Positions 26,246 to 34,574 of a stretch of 42,815 bases of DNA are shown here, piece by piece (within the stretch, counting starts at the first letter, position 1; every line of letters starts with the position of its first letter). The DNA lies in contig QZJT01000118.1 in NCBI GenBank assembly GCA_003597935.1, positions 1-42,815 on the forward strand, in the 5' to 3' direction. The notes beneath the pieces are model-generated. The model made no database searches. It saw only the letters and a program-made list of their open reading frames with translations, and was not told the origin of the DNA. A program made the translations under genes and the position numbers. Source of the stretch: Phycisphaerales bacterium. Its GTDB lineage: Bacteria > Planctomycetota > Phycisphaerae > UBA1845.

Positions 26246-26539
26246 TCAAAGATATCGGTCTATGTCCAGCGCTCCGTGGAACACCCCGAGTGTTTCTACG
26301 ATGTCATCGCGGCGGAGGAGATAGGCAATCTTGTAATGGCCGTAGCGGAGGACGCGTATTTCACCCTCCGGCTCCGCACGATAATGGTACCCCAGCCGGG
26401 GAAAGTCGCGGAGAAGCTGCGCCTTGTCGTCAATCCCCTTGACCACGCGTTGCGCCGCGGCCGGGTCATCCCGGGCGACGTAACCGTGGATGTCCTCGAG
26501 CCACGTCGCCGCTTCCTGCGTCCATCTTAGCTGCCCCAT
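26246..26539 (-). CDS. ParE/RelE-superfamily toxin
   Basis: A 97-residue protein with the ParE fold pattern: an N-terminal WTQEAATWLEDIHGYVARDDP helix pair, FPRLGYHY, then the C-terminal IRVLRYGHYKIAYLLRRD and VETLGVFHGALD strands. Toxins of this superfamily poison gyrase (ParE) or cut ribosomal mRNA (RelE); the sequence fits ParE somewhat better. The start overlaps the end of the antitoxin gene by 13 bases, the usual arrangement for such pairs. It interrupts the lipid A cluster. Confidence 0.86.
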   Translation of the reverse strand: MGQLRWTQEAATWLEDIHGYVARDDPAAAQRVVKGIDDKAQLLRDFPRLGYHYRAEPEGEIRVLRYGHYKIAYLLRRDDIVETLGVFHGALDIDRYL

Positions 26540-26709
26540 GTCGCAATCCGGCGTCTCATTTCGTCATCGGGAACGGTTCGGTTTTCACGGACATCTTCAA
26601 GTCCGCGCTCGACCATTCGCTCGAAAGCCAATTCTCGGACAATCTCGTCGTACGACGCATCATCGGGTTGTGCGTCGATGACCTTCTTGACCCTTTCTTT
26701 ATCATTCAT
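26527..26709 (-). CDS. Antitoxin of the ParE-type toxin pair
   Basis: A 60-residue, highly charged, helix-rich protein (MNDKERVKKVIDAQPDDASY, IVRELAFERMVERGLEDV) located upstream of and overlapping the toxin gene. It resembles the short addiction-module antitoxins that wrap RelE/ParE toxins. No separate DNA-binding domain is evident. Autoregulation of the pair is therefore not certain. Confidence 0.8.
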   Translation of the reverse strand: MNDKERVKKVIDAQPDDASYDEIVRELAFERMVERGLEDVRENRTVPDDEMRRRIATWGS

Positions 26710-26747
26710 ATCGTGCGGCCTTTCTCAGGCGTTGACCGGTTGTCCGA

Positions 26748-27398
26748 CTATGGACGCATTACCTGAACGTAGTATACGAACTGTCGCTTCACGTGTATGA
26801 AATGCATCTCTCGGAGGCAGAGCGTGATCCCCACTACGACCGCCAGCCCGACCACTTGCTTCACAGTTGCGGCATTTGCCAGCCGAGAAACTACAAACAA
26901 CGGTATCGCCAGCGATAGCGCGATGAAACCGTTTCCACATGCCTCCTTAATTACAACGAATCGCTCGCCCTGCTGCACTTGCCCAGGCTTCTTTTCGGTT
27001 TTCCGCCAGTCGTCCAGGAACTCCTGATAGCGTTCCTCACGGGTGTGAGTGACGTCTTCCTGCATTGTCGCTCCCGCGAGCGTCTCATCCGTCAGGGGCT
27101 TTTCTGCGATTGTCTTCCAGCCAACTCTGTCCAATGCGCTTGGAAAGTAACGAATCAAACCGACCCATTCTCCCAACCCCTGTAATGCGAATCCGGTGAG
27201 CCACGACGCCCCCGCCGCCAACCCCGCAAACAGGAAGCCGGGCCAGGAATCAAGCGATGCCGCCTGAGTCGGAAGCTGAGCACCGAAAAGCTGGAGCAAT
27301 GCGCCAAGCGCTATGGCCTTGGGGACGATCTTGCCGAACAGGTCCCTGAGGATGAGTTCGGTATACAGCGTCTGAAACCAAGAGTTGCCTTCCGCCAT
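26748..27398 (-). CDS. Small membrane protein of unknown function
   Basis: A 216-residue protein with probable membrane segments at LFGKIVPKAIALGALLQLF, FLFAGLAAGASWLTGFALQG, FIALSLAIPLFVVSRLA and VKQVVGLAVVVGITLCL. A charged cytoplasmic loop lies between the second and third (THTREERYQEFLDDWRKTEK). The ATG at 27398 follows AAGGAG with seven-base spacing, an excellent ribosome binding site; the longer open frame upstream is not needed. No family recognised. It sits with the toxin-antitoxin pair in the gap between lpxC-fabZ and lpxA and appears less GC-rich than the neighbouring lpx genes, which suggests it arrived with them. Confidence 0.74.
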   Translation of the reverse strand: MAEGNSWFQTLYTELILRDLFGKIVPKAIALGALLQLFGAQLPTQAASLDSWPGFLFAGLAAGASWLTGFALQGLGEWVGLIRYFPSALDRVGWKTIAEKPLTDETLAGATMQEDVTHTREERYQEFLDDWRKTEKKPGQVQQGERFVVIKEACGNGFIALSLAIPLFVVSRLANAATVKQVVGLAVVVGITLCLREMHFIHVKRQFVYYVQVMRP

Positions 27399-27519
27399 CT
27401 TGTCACTCCTTAACCGGGAGTTTGCCTCTGCAGGCGAGACTGATCCGTTACTGCGTGCAGCCCCTTGTCCCCTTCCGCGAGCAAACCTCACTTCGTCGTG
27501 CCGCCACGTTCAATGCTCC

Positions 27520-28836
27520 CTATTGTTGCGGGTCCGTCAGCACGAACTTGATCTCGCCTTCCGCCGCCACCGCCCCGCCCACGAGGGCGCGGGCGCGGAC
27601 GTGGGCGCCGCTGGAGCGGACTTTCAATGCCTCTGCTTCCAGGATGAGCTGATCGCCCGGCCGCACCGGCTGGCGGAACTTGACCTTGTCGAGGCTCAAC
27701 AGCACCGCCATCTTGCCCTTGTGCTCCAGTTCCTGGCTGAGCAGCACGCCGCTGATCTGCGACATCGCCTCGATGATGAGCACGCCGGGCATGATCGGGT
27801 CGCCGGGGTAGTGTCCCTGAAAGAACTCCTCGTTGATGGTGACGTTCTTGACGCCGACGATGCGCCGCGCGCCTTCGATCTCCAGGATGCGGTCCACCAG
27901 GAGGAAGGGATACCGGTGCGGCAGCACGCGCTGGATTCGGCGGATGTCGCTGAGCGGGCGCTTCGCCAGCGTCTGGCGATGGGCCCGCTCGCGCTCGGCC
28001 TCCAGCAGCGTCCGCACCAGCAGGTGGTTCAGGGCGTGGCCGGACTTGCGGGCGTAGATTCGGCCCACGATGAACCGGCCCAGCAGCGACAGATCACCGA
28101 TCAGGTCGAGGATCTTGTGGCGGACGAACTCGTCGGGGAAGCGCAGGGCGTTCTCGATCGGTCCGTTCGCCCCGATCACCAGCAGATCCTGATAGGACAG
28201 GTGCAGGCCCATTCCGGCCGCCCGCAACCCCTCGACCTCCCGTTCCAGCACGAAGGTGCGGGCGGGAGCGATCATGGTCTCGAAGTCTTCCTGCCGCAGG
28301 ACGAAGTGCAGACGCTGGCGCGGGATCGGGCTTTCCGGACCGTAGTCGAGGTCGTATTCGATCTCCAGCGCGTCGCCGTCGGGGTGCAGGGGCGGCAGGG
28401 CGACCAGTTCCGCGTCGCCGTCCACGACGCGCTCGATGTCCTGAATCACGTAGACTTCGCGGTCGGCGTCCTGCTCCTGGATGCCAGCCGCCTTGAGCGC
28501 CTCGACGATGGGCTTGCAGCTTCCATCGACGGCCGGAAGTTCGTCGCTGTCCAGCTCGATCTGAAGATTATCCAGTCCCAGGCCGACGCAGGCGCTGAGG
28601 CAGTGCTCGACCGTTTCAACGGAGACGGTGCCGTTACGCAGGGCGGTGCGGCGGGCCCGCTTGGTGACGTTCTCCAGCCGTGCGGCGATGCGGATGGGGA
28701 CCGGACCGTCGGTGCGGACGAACCAGATGCCGGAGTTGACCGGCGCCGGCTTGACGCAGACCCTGGCCACGTGGCCGCTGAACAGGCCGCGGCCTTCAAA
28801 CATGGTCTCGCGACTGATCGTTCTTTGCCGCCTCAA
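27520..28836 (-). CDS. lpxC-fabZ: Bifunctional LpxC deacetylase / FabZ dehydratase
   Basis: A fusion of two lipid enzymes. Residues 1-285 are LpxC, which deacetylates UDP-3-O-acyl-GlcNAc, the committed step of lipid A synthesis. Zinc ligands are His78 (TVEHCLSA), His240 and Asp244 (FVRHKILDLIGDL); Glu77 and His267 (SGHALNH) are the catalytic pair. Residues 290-438 are FabZ, the 3-hydroxyacyl-ACP dehydratase, with His307 (LPHRYPF) and Glu356 (IIEAMSQ). The fusion is known in Bacteroidetes and planctomycetes. I use the TTG at 28836 because RRQRTISRET aligns with the conserved LpxC N-terminus; ATG 28803, inside the lpxD stop region, would lose it. The gene overlaps lpxD by 41 bases. Confidence 0.95.
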   Translation of the reverse strand: MRRQRTISRETMFEGRGLFSGHVARVCVKPAPVNSGIWFVRTDGPVPIRIAARLENVTKRARRTALRNGTVSVETVEHCLSACVGLGLDNLQIELDSDELPAVDGSCKPIVEALKAAGIQEQDADREVYVIQDIERVVDGDAELVALPPLHPDGDALEIEYDLDYGPESPIPRQRLHFVLRQEDFETMIAPARTFVLEREVEGLRAAGMGLHLSYQDLLVIGANGPIENALRFPDEFVRHKILDLIGDLSLLGRFIVGRIYARKSGHALNHLLVRTLLEAERERAHRQTLAKRPLSDIRRIQRVLPHRYPFLLVDRILEIEGARRIVGVKNVTINEEFFQGHYPGDPIMPGVLIIEAMSQISGVLLSQELEHKGKMAVLLSLDKVKFRQPVRPGDQLILEAEALKVRSSGAHVRARALVGGAVAAEGEIKFVLTDPQQ

Positions 28837-29854
28837 GCTGCTCGATCCGGGCCGTCAGTTGTCTGATCTTCTCGAAGAACTTCGGCAGGCGCCGCAGCGA
28901 CGCCCGCTCGCGCTTCTCCTCGTGGATATCCTGCGCCGGAAAACCGAGGACGGTCTGGCCGGCCGGTATGTCACGGGCGGCGACCGAACATGCGGCAATC
29001 ACCGCGCCGTCGCCGACCCTGACCCCGTCGGTCGTGGCGCTTCGACCGCCGAAAACGCAGTAATCGCCGGCGCGACTGCTGCCGGCCAGGGCTGTCTGTC
29101 CCGCCAGCAGGCAGTGCGAGCCAAGGCGGACATTATGAGCGACCTGCACGAGGTTATCAATCTTGGTGCCTTTTCCGACGCGGGTGGCCCCAAACTTGGC
29201 CCGGTCCACACAACTGCACGAGCCGACTTCGACGTCGTCCTCCAGGATGACCCGGCCGACGTGGGGCACGCGGTTGTGCCGGCCCTCGTCGAAGTAGAAG
29301 CCGAACCCGTCGCCGCCGATGACCGCCCCCGGATGCAGGACTACGCGATCGCCGAGTTCGCAACGGTCGGCGACCACGGCATTGGCGCCGATCCGACACT
29401 GGCTGCCCAGGACCACCTCGGCGCCGACGTACACACCCGGGAACAGGGTGCAGCCGGGCCCCAGGCGCGATCGTGGACCGATGACGACGTGAGCGCCGAT
29501 CGCGCATCCTTCGCCGATGAGGGCGGCGTCGCTGACGACGGCCGTGGCGTGAACGCCGGGCGGCGGCTGATACTCCGGCGGCGCGAAGTACGCCAGCACG
29601 GCCGCCAAGGCGCGATCGACGCGCCGACACAGAACGGCCGGCATGGGGGTGGGGCCGAAGTCCGCCGGAACCAGCGCCGCACCGGCCTTTGATCCTGGCA
29701 GCCGCCGCGTGAACGCAGGATTCGAGATGAACGCCAGTTCGTCGGGACCGGCCTCCGACACGTCGGCGACGCCGCGGATCACCACGTCGCCGCGCCCGCG
29801 CAATGTTCCGCCCACGCGGGCGGTCAGGTCGGTCAAAGATATCTCAGGCGTCAT
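28796..29854 (-). CDS. lpxD: UDP-3-O-acylglucosamine N-acyltransferase
   Basis: LpxD adds the second acyl chain in lipid A synthesis. Residues 1-98 form the uridine-binding domain (DELAFISNPAF). Residues 100-320 are the hexapeptide beta-helix, and His240 in IDNLVQVAHNVRLG is the catalytic base. GGDGFGFYFDE is also conserved. The last 40 residues form the helical coiled coil that trimerises and binds ACP (LRRLPKFFEKIRQLTARIEQ). At 352 residues it is normal. It overlaps the ompH/skp gene by four bases (ATGA) and lpxC-fabZ by 41, so the three are translationally coupled. Confidence 0.95.
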   Translation of the reverse strand: MTPEISLTDLTARVGGTLRGRGDVVIRGVADVSEAGPDELAFISNPAFTRRLPGSKAGAALVPADFGPTPMPAVLCRRVDRALAAVLAYFAPPEYQPPPGVHATAVVSDAALIGEGCAIGAHVVIGPRSRLGPGCTLFPGVYVGAEVVLGSQCRIGANAVVADRCELGDRVVLHPGAVIGGDGFGFYFDEGRHNRVPHVGRVILEDDVEVGSCSCVDRAKFGATRVGKGTKIDNLVQVAHNVRLGSHCLLAGQTALAGSSRAGDYCVFGGRSATTDGVRVGDGAVIAACSVAARDIPAGQTVLGFPAQDIHEEKRERASLRRLPKFFEKIRQLTARIEQLEAAKNDQSRDHV

Positions 29855-30561
29855 GGTGTTTCGGGTGCGGCATTCTCGCCTGTGGCCTCTTCGACTCGGG
29901 CGGACCCTGGCGGCGTGGACGACGGCGGTACGGCATCGGCCAGGCGCTGGTCCGGATCGGGCCTGGAGGCGTCGCCGGATGGATCATTCAACGGCGGACT
30001 CTGCTTGTCAAACCTGGCGTTGATCAGCTCGATCAGGTCCGCGGTGATGTCGATCTGCGGCGACCAGTAGATGACTTTCTGCAGCAGAATCTGCTGCCGC
30101 AAGGCCTGCGAGTCGGGCGCTTCTTCGGTGAGCGTGTCGAAGGTGAGCACCAGGTCGATGCCACGCTGGCGGGCCAGTTCCGCCACGCCGGCGCGGACGT
30201 CGTCGTAGATCAGTCGGAAGGAGTTCTTGTGCTGGAGTTTGATCTCCTCTTCGCCCAGGGTGCGCCACACCTGGAACTCGATCTCCTCGCGGCGGATTCC
30301 TTTGTTCCTTTCCTCATAGTCCGGGGTGCCCGGCTTGAACGCCTGCAGCTCCTGCCGCTTGCGGTCGATCTGCTGGCGGCGCGTTTCGGCCTCTTCGAGC
30401 AGGCCTTTCTGCCGGGCGCGGATCTGCTCCTCCAGCACGGCCGGGCGCTTGTACCTGGCGAATACCTCCTCGACGTTGATTACGGCGACCTTGGTTTGCG
30501 CCCCAGCCGGCGGGGCCAGCCACGCGGCGGAAAGAAACGCGATGTACGTTATTCGTTGCAC
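29851..30561 (-). CDS. OmpH/Skp-family periplasmic chaperone
   Basis: Skp holds unfolded outer-membrane proteins in the periplasm on their way to BamA. After a signal peptide (ITYIAFLSAAWLAPPAGAQ) comes the hallmark KVAVINVEEVFARYK, then a long charged helical arm (ARQKGLLEEAETRRQQIDRK). A return segment ends in GIDLVLTFD. The C-terminal 45 residues are a proline/aspartate tail not found in E. coli Skp. I chose GTG 30561 (236 residues), with GGAG seven bases upstream; the open frame extends to 30693 but into the bamA gene. It stands directly between bamA and lpxD. Confidence 0.88.
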   Translation of the reverse strand: MQRITYIAFLSAAWLAPPAGAQTKVAVINVEEVFARYKRPAVLEEQIRARQKGLLEEAETRRQQIDRKRQELQAFKPGTPDYEERNKGIRREEIEFQVWRTLGEEEIKLQHKNSFRLIYDDVRAGVAELARQRGIDLVLTFDTLTEEAPDSQALRQQILLQKVIYWSPQIDITADLIELINARFDKQSPPLNDPSGDASRPDPDQRLADAVPPSSTPPGSARVEEATGENAAPETP

Positions 30562-30643
30562 GTCACGGCTCCAGACTGACAACAGCAGGTGAGGGAGCAA
30601 GGGCGTCAGGGAAGAACGATGCCATGACGGCCGGTGTGCTCCC

Positions 30644-33019
30644 TTAGAAGAACGACGTTCCGATGAAGAAGCTGAAGGCGCGTTCCTCGTCATCCGGACC
30701 CTTGGTGACCGGGAAGGCGAGGTCGAGTTCGATGGGGATCGGACCGAGCTGCTCGACCGTCAGCCTTACGCCGAACCCGATCGAGGCGCGCCAGTCGCGG
30801 ATCGCCACGCTCGATTCCACCGTGCCCATGTCCGTGAAGAGCACGCCCCGCAGAATCTCGCCGTAGAGCGGGAACACGTACTCCGCGCCGCACAGCAGCA
30901 GAAAATCGCCGCCGACCGGCGTGTCATCGATACCCTGGCGCGGGCCGACGCCGCGGAAGTCGAATCCGCGGATCGTGCCGATGCCGCCGGCATAGTAGCG
31001 TTCGAAGACGGGCGCGTCGCCGAGGATGACGCCCGTTTCCGCCCGCAGCGAGAAGACGCTCTTGCGCCCCAGCAGATCGGTCCCGACCGTCCGGTGCCAG
31101 TTGTACCCGGCTGAGAGCTTCCCGAAGGCGTGGTCGCCGCCCAGGGCGCCGGCCTGCTCATAAGAGAGCCGGATGCGATCGCCGGTGGTGGGGGAGAAGC
31201 GGTTGTCGGTGCGGTCCAGCACCAGTGTGCCCTTGACGCTGGTCAGCGCGTTGCTGCCCTCCACCTCGCGCACGTCGCGGGCGGCGAAGATGTCGAGGCC
31301 GCGCAGGTTGACGTTCTCGGCCCGCAGCGCGATCTCGCCGGCCCAGCGCCGCAGCCAGCCGCGTTCGAACCGCCGGCCGAAGCTCACGTTGCCGCCGGCG
31401 CGGCGCTCGTCGTAGTCCTCGCGGCCGCGGGTGAACAGGTACAGGCTGGCGCCGAAGCTGACCGGCCGGTCGAAGAGGTACGGCTCGGTGAAGTCGATGC
31501 GGAAGCGCGTCACTTCGGTGCCCGGCTCCGCCTCCAGCCGCAGGCGCTGCCCCCCCCCGTGGAACGATCGGAGCTTGAAAAACTCGGTGAGGCTGCGCGG
31601 CGTATCGGTGATGTCGAAGTTGTGGATGTCCAGAATGAGCGAGCCGAGCAGGCCGCTGTCGCTGGTGACGCCGAAGCCGAAGATCACGTCGCCGGCCTTT
31701 TCCGATTCCTCCACGTCGATCAGCACGTCGCGCACGCCGGGCTGGTCGCCCATGGGCGTGATGCGGGCCGACGAGAACACCTGCGACTGGCGCAGGCGGT
31801 CCTCCGCCTCGCGCGTCTTGCTCAGGCTGAAGAGGTCGTCGGGCGGGTAGAGGTCCAGCGCCCGCCGCACGACCTTGTCCTTCGTGTCCCGGTTGCCGCG
31901 CACCACGATCTCGCCGACGCGGAACTGCTCGCCCTCCTCGATCTGGAAGGTGACCAGGACTTTGCGCGGCTCCAGCGAGAAAATGCGCACCGCCCGCACG
32001 GTGGCGTAGATGTAGCCGAAGTCGCCGTAGCGTGCCTGGATCGTACGGGCGTCCTCGTCCACCAGCGGCGGCCGGACCCAGTCGTCCTTCTTCGACTGGA
32101 TGACGCGCCGCAGTTCGTCGCCCGAGTAGACCGTGTTGCCCTCGAAGCGGATGTCTTCGACGGTGTAGCGCTCGCCCTCGACGATGGTGAAAACCAGGTG
32201 CAGATCGCCGGGCTGCGCGCCCGGCTCGACGCGGTAGCTGGCCTGGGCGTCGAGGAACCCCTCCCCGCGGTAGTAGGTCTGCACGCGGGCGGCGTCGTTT
32301 TCGACCCGGTCCTGGTCGAACAGGCCGTCGCGGAAGATCCACAGGGCCGTGCGGGTCTCGATCCGTTTGCGCAGTTCCGCCTCGGGGAGCGACTGCCGGC
32401 CTTCGAACGCGATCTTTCGCACCCGCACCCGCGGGCCTTCGTCGATCACGTAGACTACCTCGCCGCGTTCCAGGGCCGCGTCGTCCACCTGAACGGCGAC
32501 CTGGCCGTAACCTTTTTCGCGGTACAGAGCGAGGATCGCTTCCCGCCCTTCGCGCACGGCGAAATCATCCAGCCGGTCATCCTTCCTGACCGCAACCGCG
32601 TCCTGCAGCGCCTTGTCGCCGACGTGGCTGTTGCCGACGAAGCGTACGTCGGTCACGCGCTGCCGGGGGCGGACCTCGAAGATCACGATGGTGCCCTGGT
32701 CGGATGTTTCAAGAGTGTAGGCGGCTGCGGCGAATCGTCCGGTGCGAATCAGGCGGGCGACGTCCTGATCGAGCGTATTGGCGTCGACCGGATCGCCCGG
32801 CTTCACCCGAACCACGGCCCGCGCGAACGCCTGCTGACCTTCCTCAAGCCCCAGGAAGCGGACGGCCGCGACGGTGTCGGCGGCGGCCTGGGGTTTCGCG
32901 GGGATGCCGGCGGCGTCCTGCCGGGCCAGCGCGGGTGTCAGCGCGCAAAGGAAGCCGATGACGGCCGGGGCAGGGCACGGACCGCTTGCGATACGCCTCA
33001 TGCGTGCTCGTTTCTGCAT
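30644..33019 (-). CDS. bamA: Outer-membrane protein assembly factor BamA
   Basis: BamA inserts beta-barrel proteins into the outer membrane. The signal peptide is at residues 8-33. Five POTRA domains follow: about 48-118 (VAAVRFLGL), 119-196 (VTDVRFVGNSHVGDKAL), 197-283 (VRKIAFEGRQSLPEAEL), 284-363 (VEDIRFEGNTVYSGDEL) and 364-440 (VGEIVVRGNRDTKDKVV). The Omp85 barrel fills the rest, with the conserved RGF motif in TIRGFDFRGVGPRQG and a terminal phenylalanine in FFIGTSFF. Length is 791 residues. A second ATG at 33001 is an equally good start. It heads the lipid A cluster. Confidence 0.95.
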   Translation of the reverse strand: MQKRARMRRIASGPCPAPAVIGFLCALTPALARQDAAGIPAKPQAAADTVAAVRFLGLEEGQQAFARAVVRVKPGDPVDANTLDQDVARLIRTGRFAAAAYTLETSDQGTIVIFEVRPRQRVTDVRFVGNSHVGDKALQDAVAVRKDDRLDDFAVREGREAILALYREKGYGQVAVQVDDAALERGEVVYVIDEGPRVRVRKIAFEGRQSLPEAELRKRIETRTALWIFRDGLFDQDRVENDAARVQTYYRGEGFLDAQASYRVEPGAQPGDLHLVFTIVEGERYTVEDIRFEGNTVYSGDELRRVIQSKKDDWVRPPLVDEDARTIQARYGDFGYIYATVRAVRIFSLEPRKVLVTFQIEEGEQFRVGEIVVRGNRDTKDKVVRRALDLYPPDDLFSLSKTREAEDRLRQSQVFSSARITPMGDQPGVRDVLIDVEESEKAGDVIFGFGVTSDSGLLGSLILDIHNFDITDTPRSLTEFFKLRSFHGGGQRLRLEAEPGTEVTRFRIDFTEPYLFDRPVSFGASLYLFTRGREDYDERRAGGNVSFGRRFERGWLRRWAGEIALRAENVNLRGLDIFAARDVREVEGSNALTSVKGTLVLDRTDNRFSPTTGDRIRLSYEQAGALGGDHAFGKLSAGYNWHRTVGTDLLGRKSVFSLRAETGVILGDAPVFERYYAGGIGTIRGFDFRGVGPRQGIDDTPVGGDFLLLCGAEYVFPLYGEILRGVLFTDMGTVESSVAIRDWRASIGFGVRLTVEQLGPIPIELDLAFPVTKGPDDEERAFSFFIGTSFF

Positions 33020-33356
33020 CGCGTCGCCGAAAGGGGACTACGGATTCCAGACCGACCGCGCCGGGCGGCATCCTATCGCGTCGCCGGGCGGGGGGAAAGA
33101 CAGGGGCGACGACGGGAGGTGCGTGACCGTGTCGAAGGATGTCGCCAGGACCTCCCGAGTGTGACGATCCGGGCTGCGGCGAATGCCCTGTTGTCCGGAG
33201 ACGCCGCGGCGAGGGAGGCTCCGCGCGGGCTGGGGCCACACGGCTGGCTCAGAAGACGCCCCCATGCTGTCACGCGCGCGACCGCGGGAGGTCGACGACG
33301 GGATCGATGGGCGGCCGAACGAGCGGACGACGCCCGGGGCAGGGGGATGGCGCGCG
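33020..33356. other. Intergenic region with a palindromic-repeat remnant
   Basis: Bases upstream of bamA should carry the promoter of the outer-membrane cluster. I see no gene with a family signature. Around 33219-33252 a degenerate copy of the CCGCGCGGGCTG palindrome family found elsewhere in the window is visible. Confidence 0.5.
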
Positions 33357-33602
33357 TCATGGAGGCGGCCGTGAGTGCGACCCGTCGCACCAGGGGTCGT
33401 TGCCCGTGCGCAGGCACTGGCAGATCGCCTTCCTGCACGGCTCAGTGATCTCCACTACGGTGGGGACCACGCCCGTCCCCTGGCGCGAGTGCGAGCCGTC
33501 ACAATAGGGCAGACGAGCCGAGTGCCCGCAACGGCAGTATGCTTTCTTGCCCGGCGTCTCCTCGACGACGATCGGGCGCTCACCTGGTTTCACCGCTGCC
33601 AT
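33357..33602 (-). CDS. Tandem CDGSH iron-sulfur protein
   Basis: An 81-residue protein with two CDGSH units. Each has the three Cys plus one His ligand set for a redox-active [2Fe-2S] cluster: CRCGHSARLPYCDGSH at residues about 23-38 and CQCLRTGNDPWCDGSH at about 61-76. Such tandem, monomeric forms resemble the mitochondrial Miner2 type and occur in many bacteria. Electron-transfer or iron-sulfur trafficking roles are proposed for the family. The ATG has a GAGAGG site. It lies 104 bases downstream of tpx on the same strand. Confidence 0.93.
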   Translation of the reverse strand: MAAVKPGERPIVVEETPGKKAYCRCGHSARLPYCDGSHSRQGTGVVPTVVEITEPCRKAICQCLRTGNDPWCDGSHSRPPP

Positions 33603-33633
33603 CAGAAGTCCCTCTCCTGCGCCCGCCCCGCGC

Positions 33634-33661
33634 CGAGAGCTTCAGCCCGCGCGGACTTCCC
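33634..33661. repeat. Palindromic repeat copy (TTCA-loop family)
   Basis: A short copy of the dispersed GCCCGCGCGGA family (AGCTTCAGCCCGCGCGGACT) lies between the CDGSH gene and tpx. Related copies are at 35901, 36042, 41281, 41336 and 41506. Confidence 0.6.
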
Positions 33662-33706
33662 GGCTGAGCGCCGGCTACGAATCGCGCACGGCCATCGGGC
33701 GCCCCT

Positions 33707-34219
33707 CTACTTCGCACACTCGCGCGCACACGCCAGCACGGCGTCGTAATTCGGATGATTCGCCACTTCCGGCACGTATTCGGCGTAACGGATGACGCCG
33801 CTTGCGTCAACGACAAACACGGCCCGACACTCGATGCGCAGGTCCGGGATCAGCGTGCCGTACGCCTGCCCGAAGCTGGTGGCGCGGTGGTCGCTGAGGA
33901 CGCGGAAACGCTCCTTGTCGATGCCCTCGGCGCCGCAGAAGCGGGCCTGAGCGGTGGGCAGGTCGCAACTGATGGTGTAGAAGTCCACCCCGCTCATCTG
34001 GGCGGCCGCCTCGTTGAACTTCTTGGTCTGCTGTGCGCAGACCGGCGTATCCAGCGACGGCACCACGCTGAAGATGCGGGTCTTGCCGCCGGTCTCGCTG
34101 ATCCTCACCGTGTCCACCAGCGACTTGCTGAGGACGGCCTCCGGGGCCTTGTCGCCGGGCTTGAGCTGCGGCCCGGCCAGGTTCAGGGGGTTGCCTCTCA
34201 GGGTGCAGGTACGGCTCAT
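33707..34219 (-). CDS. tpx: Thiol peroxidase
   Basis: An atypical two-cysteine peroxiredoxin that reduces hydrogen peroxide and organic peroxides using thioredoxin. The peroxidatic cysteine is Cys61 in PSLDTPVC and the resolving cysteine is Cys95 in ARFCGAEG, the same numbers as in E. coli Tpx. FRVLSDHRATSFGQAYG and VVDASGVIRYAEYVPE are conserved. Complete at 170 residues. GGAG lies seven bases before the ATG. With the CDGSH gene it makes a small redox-stress pair. Confidence 0.96.
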   Translation of the reverse strand: MSRTCTLRGNPLNLAGPQLKPGDKAPEAVLSKSLVDTVRISETGGKTRIFSVVPSLDTPVCAQQTKKFNEAAAQMSGVDFYTISCDLPTAQARFCGAEGIDKERFRVLSDHRATSFGQAYGTLIPDLRIECRAVFVVDASGVIRYAEYVPEVANHPNYDAVLACARECAK

Positions 34220-34574
34220 GGCGTCTCTCCGTGATCGGGTTCGGTTGCTGGCGATTCAACTCGATCGGGTGTGTCCCAGCGACGCCGCCACTCGGCGCCG
34301 CCGACCGCGATGGAGACTAATGCCGCCGCGGCGGCGGGTCAACGGTCCCGGTCTATCGGTTTCCGGCCCATTGCCAGGCGTTATCGGCGCTGGTGATCGA
34401 CGTGCGCGGGCGGGAAACACGCAGCGCCGGCGGAACTGGGCTTGAACTCCATGTGCCGGATGAGCTAGACTGACGCATTCGAGAACCGCAGCGTGCCGCC
34501 GATTCCACGGTGCTCGGCCGGCGCGCGCCGGCGGCACGTCGGTGGTTCAGTATCAGTATGAGGAGGAATGTGTC
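34220..34574. other. Divergent intergenic region, no gene seen
   Basis: This stretch separates tpx (minus) from the secreted cysteine-rich protein gene (plus) and must hold both promoters. AGGAGG at 34561-34566 is a consensus ribosome binding site for the plus gene. I see no RNA gene or strong repeat. Confidence 0.55.

Noticed and set aside
31130-33448. A 772-codon plus-strand open frame opposite bamA
   Set aside because: High-GC antisense shadow. BamA on the minus strand has signal peptide, five POTRA domains and the RGF motif.
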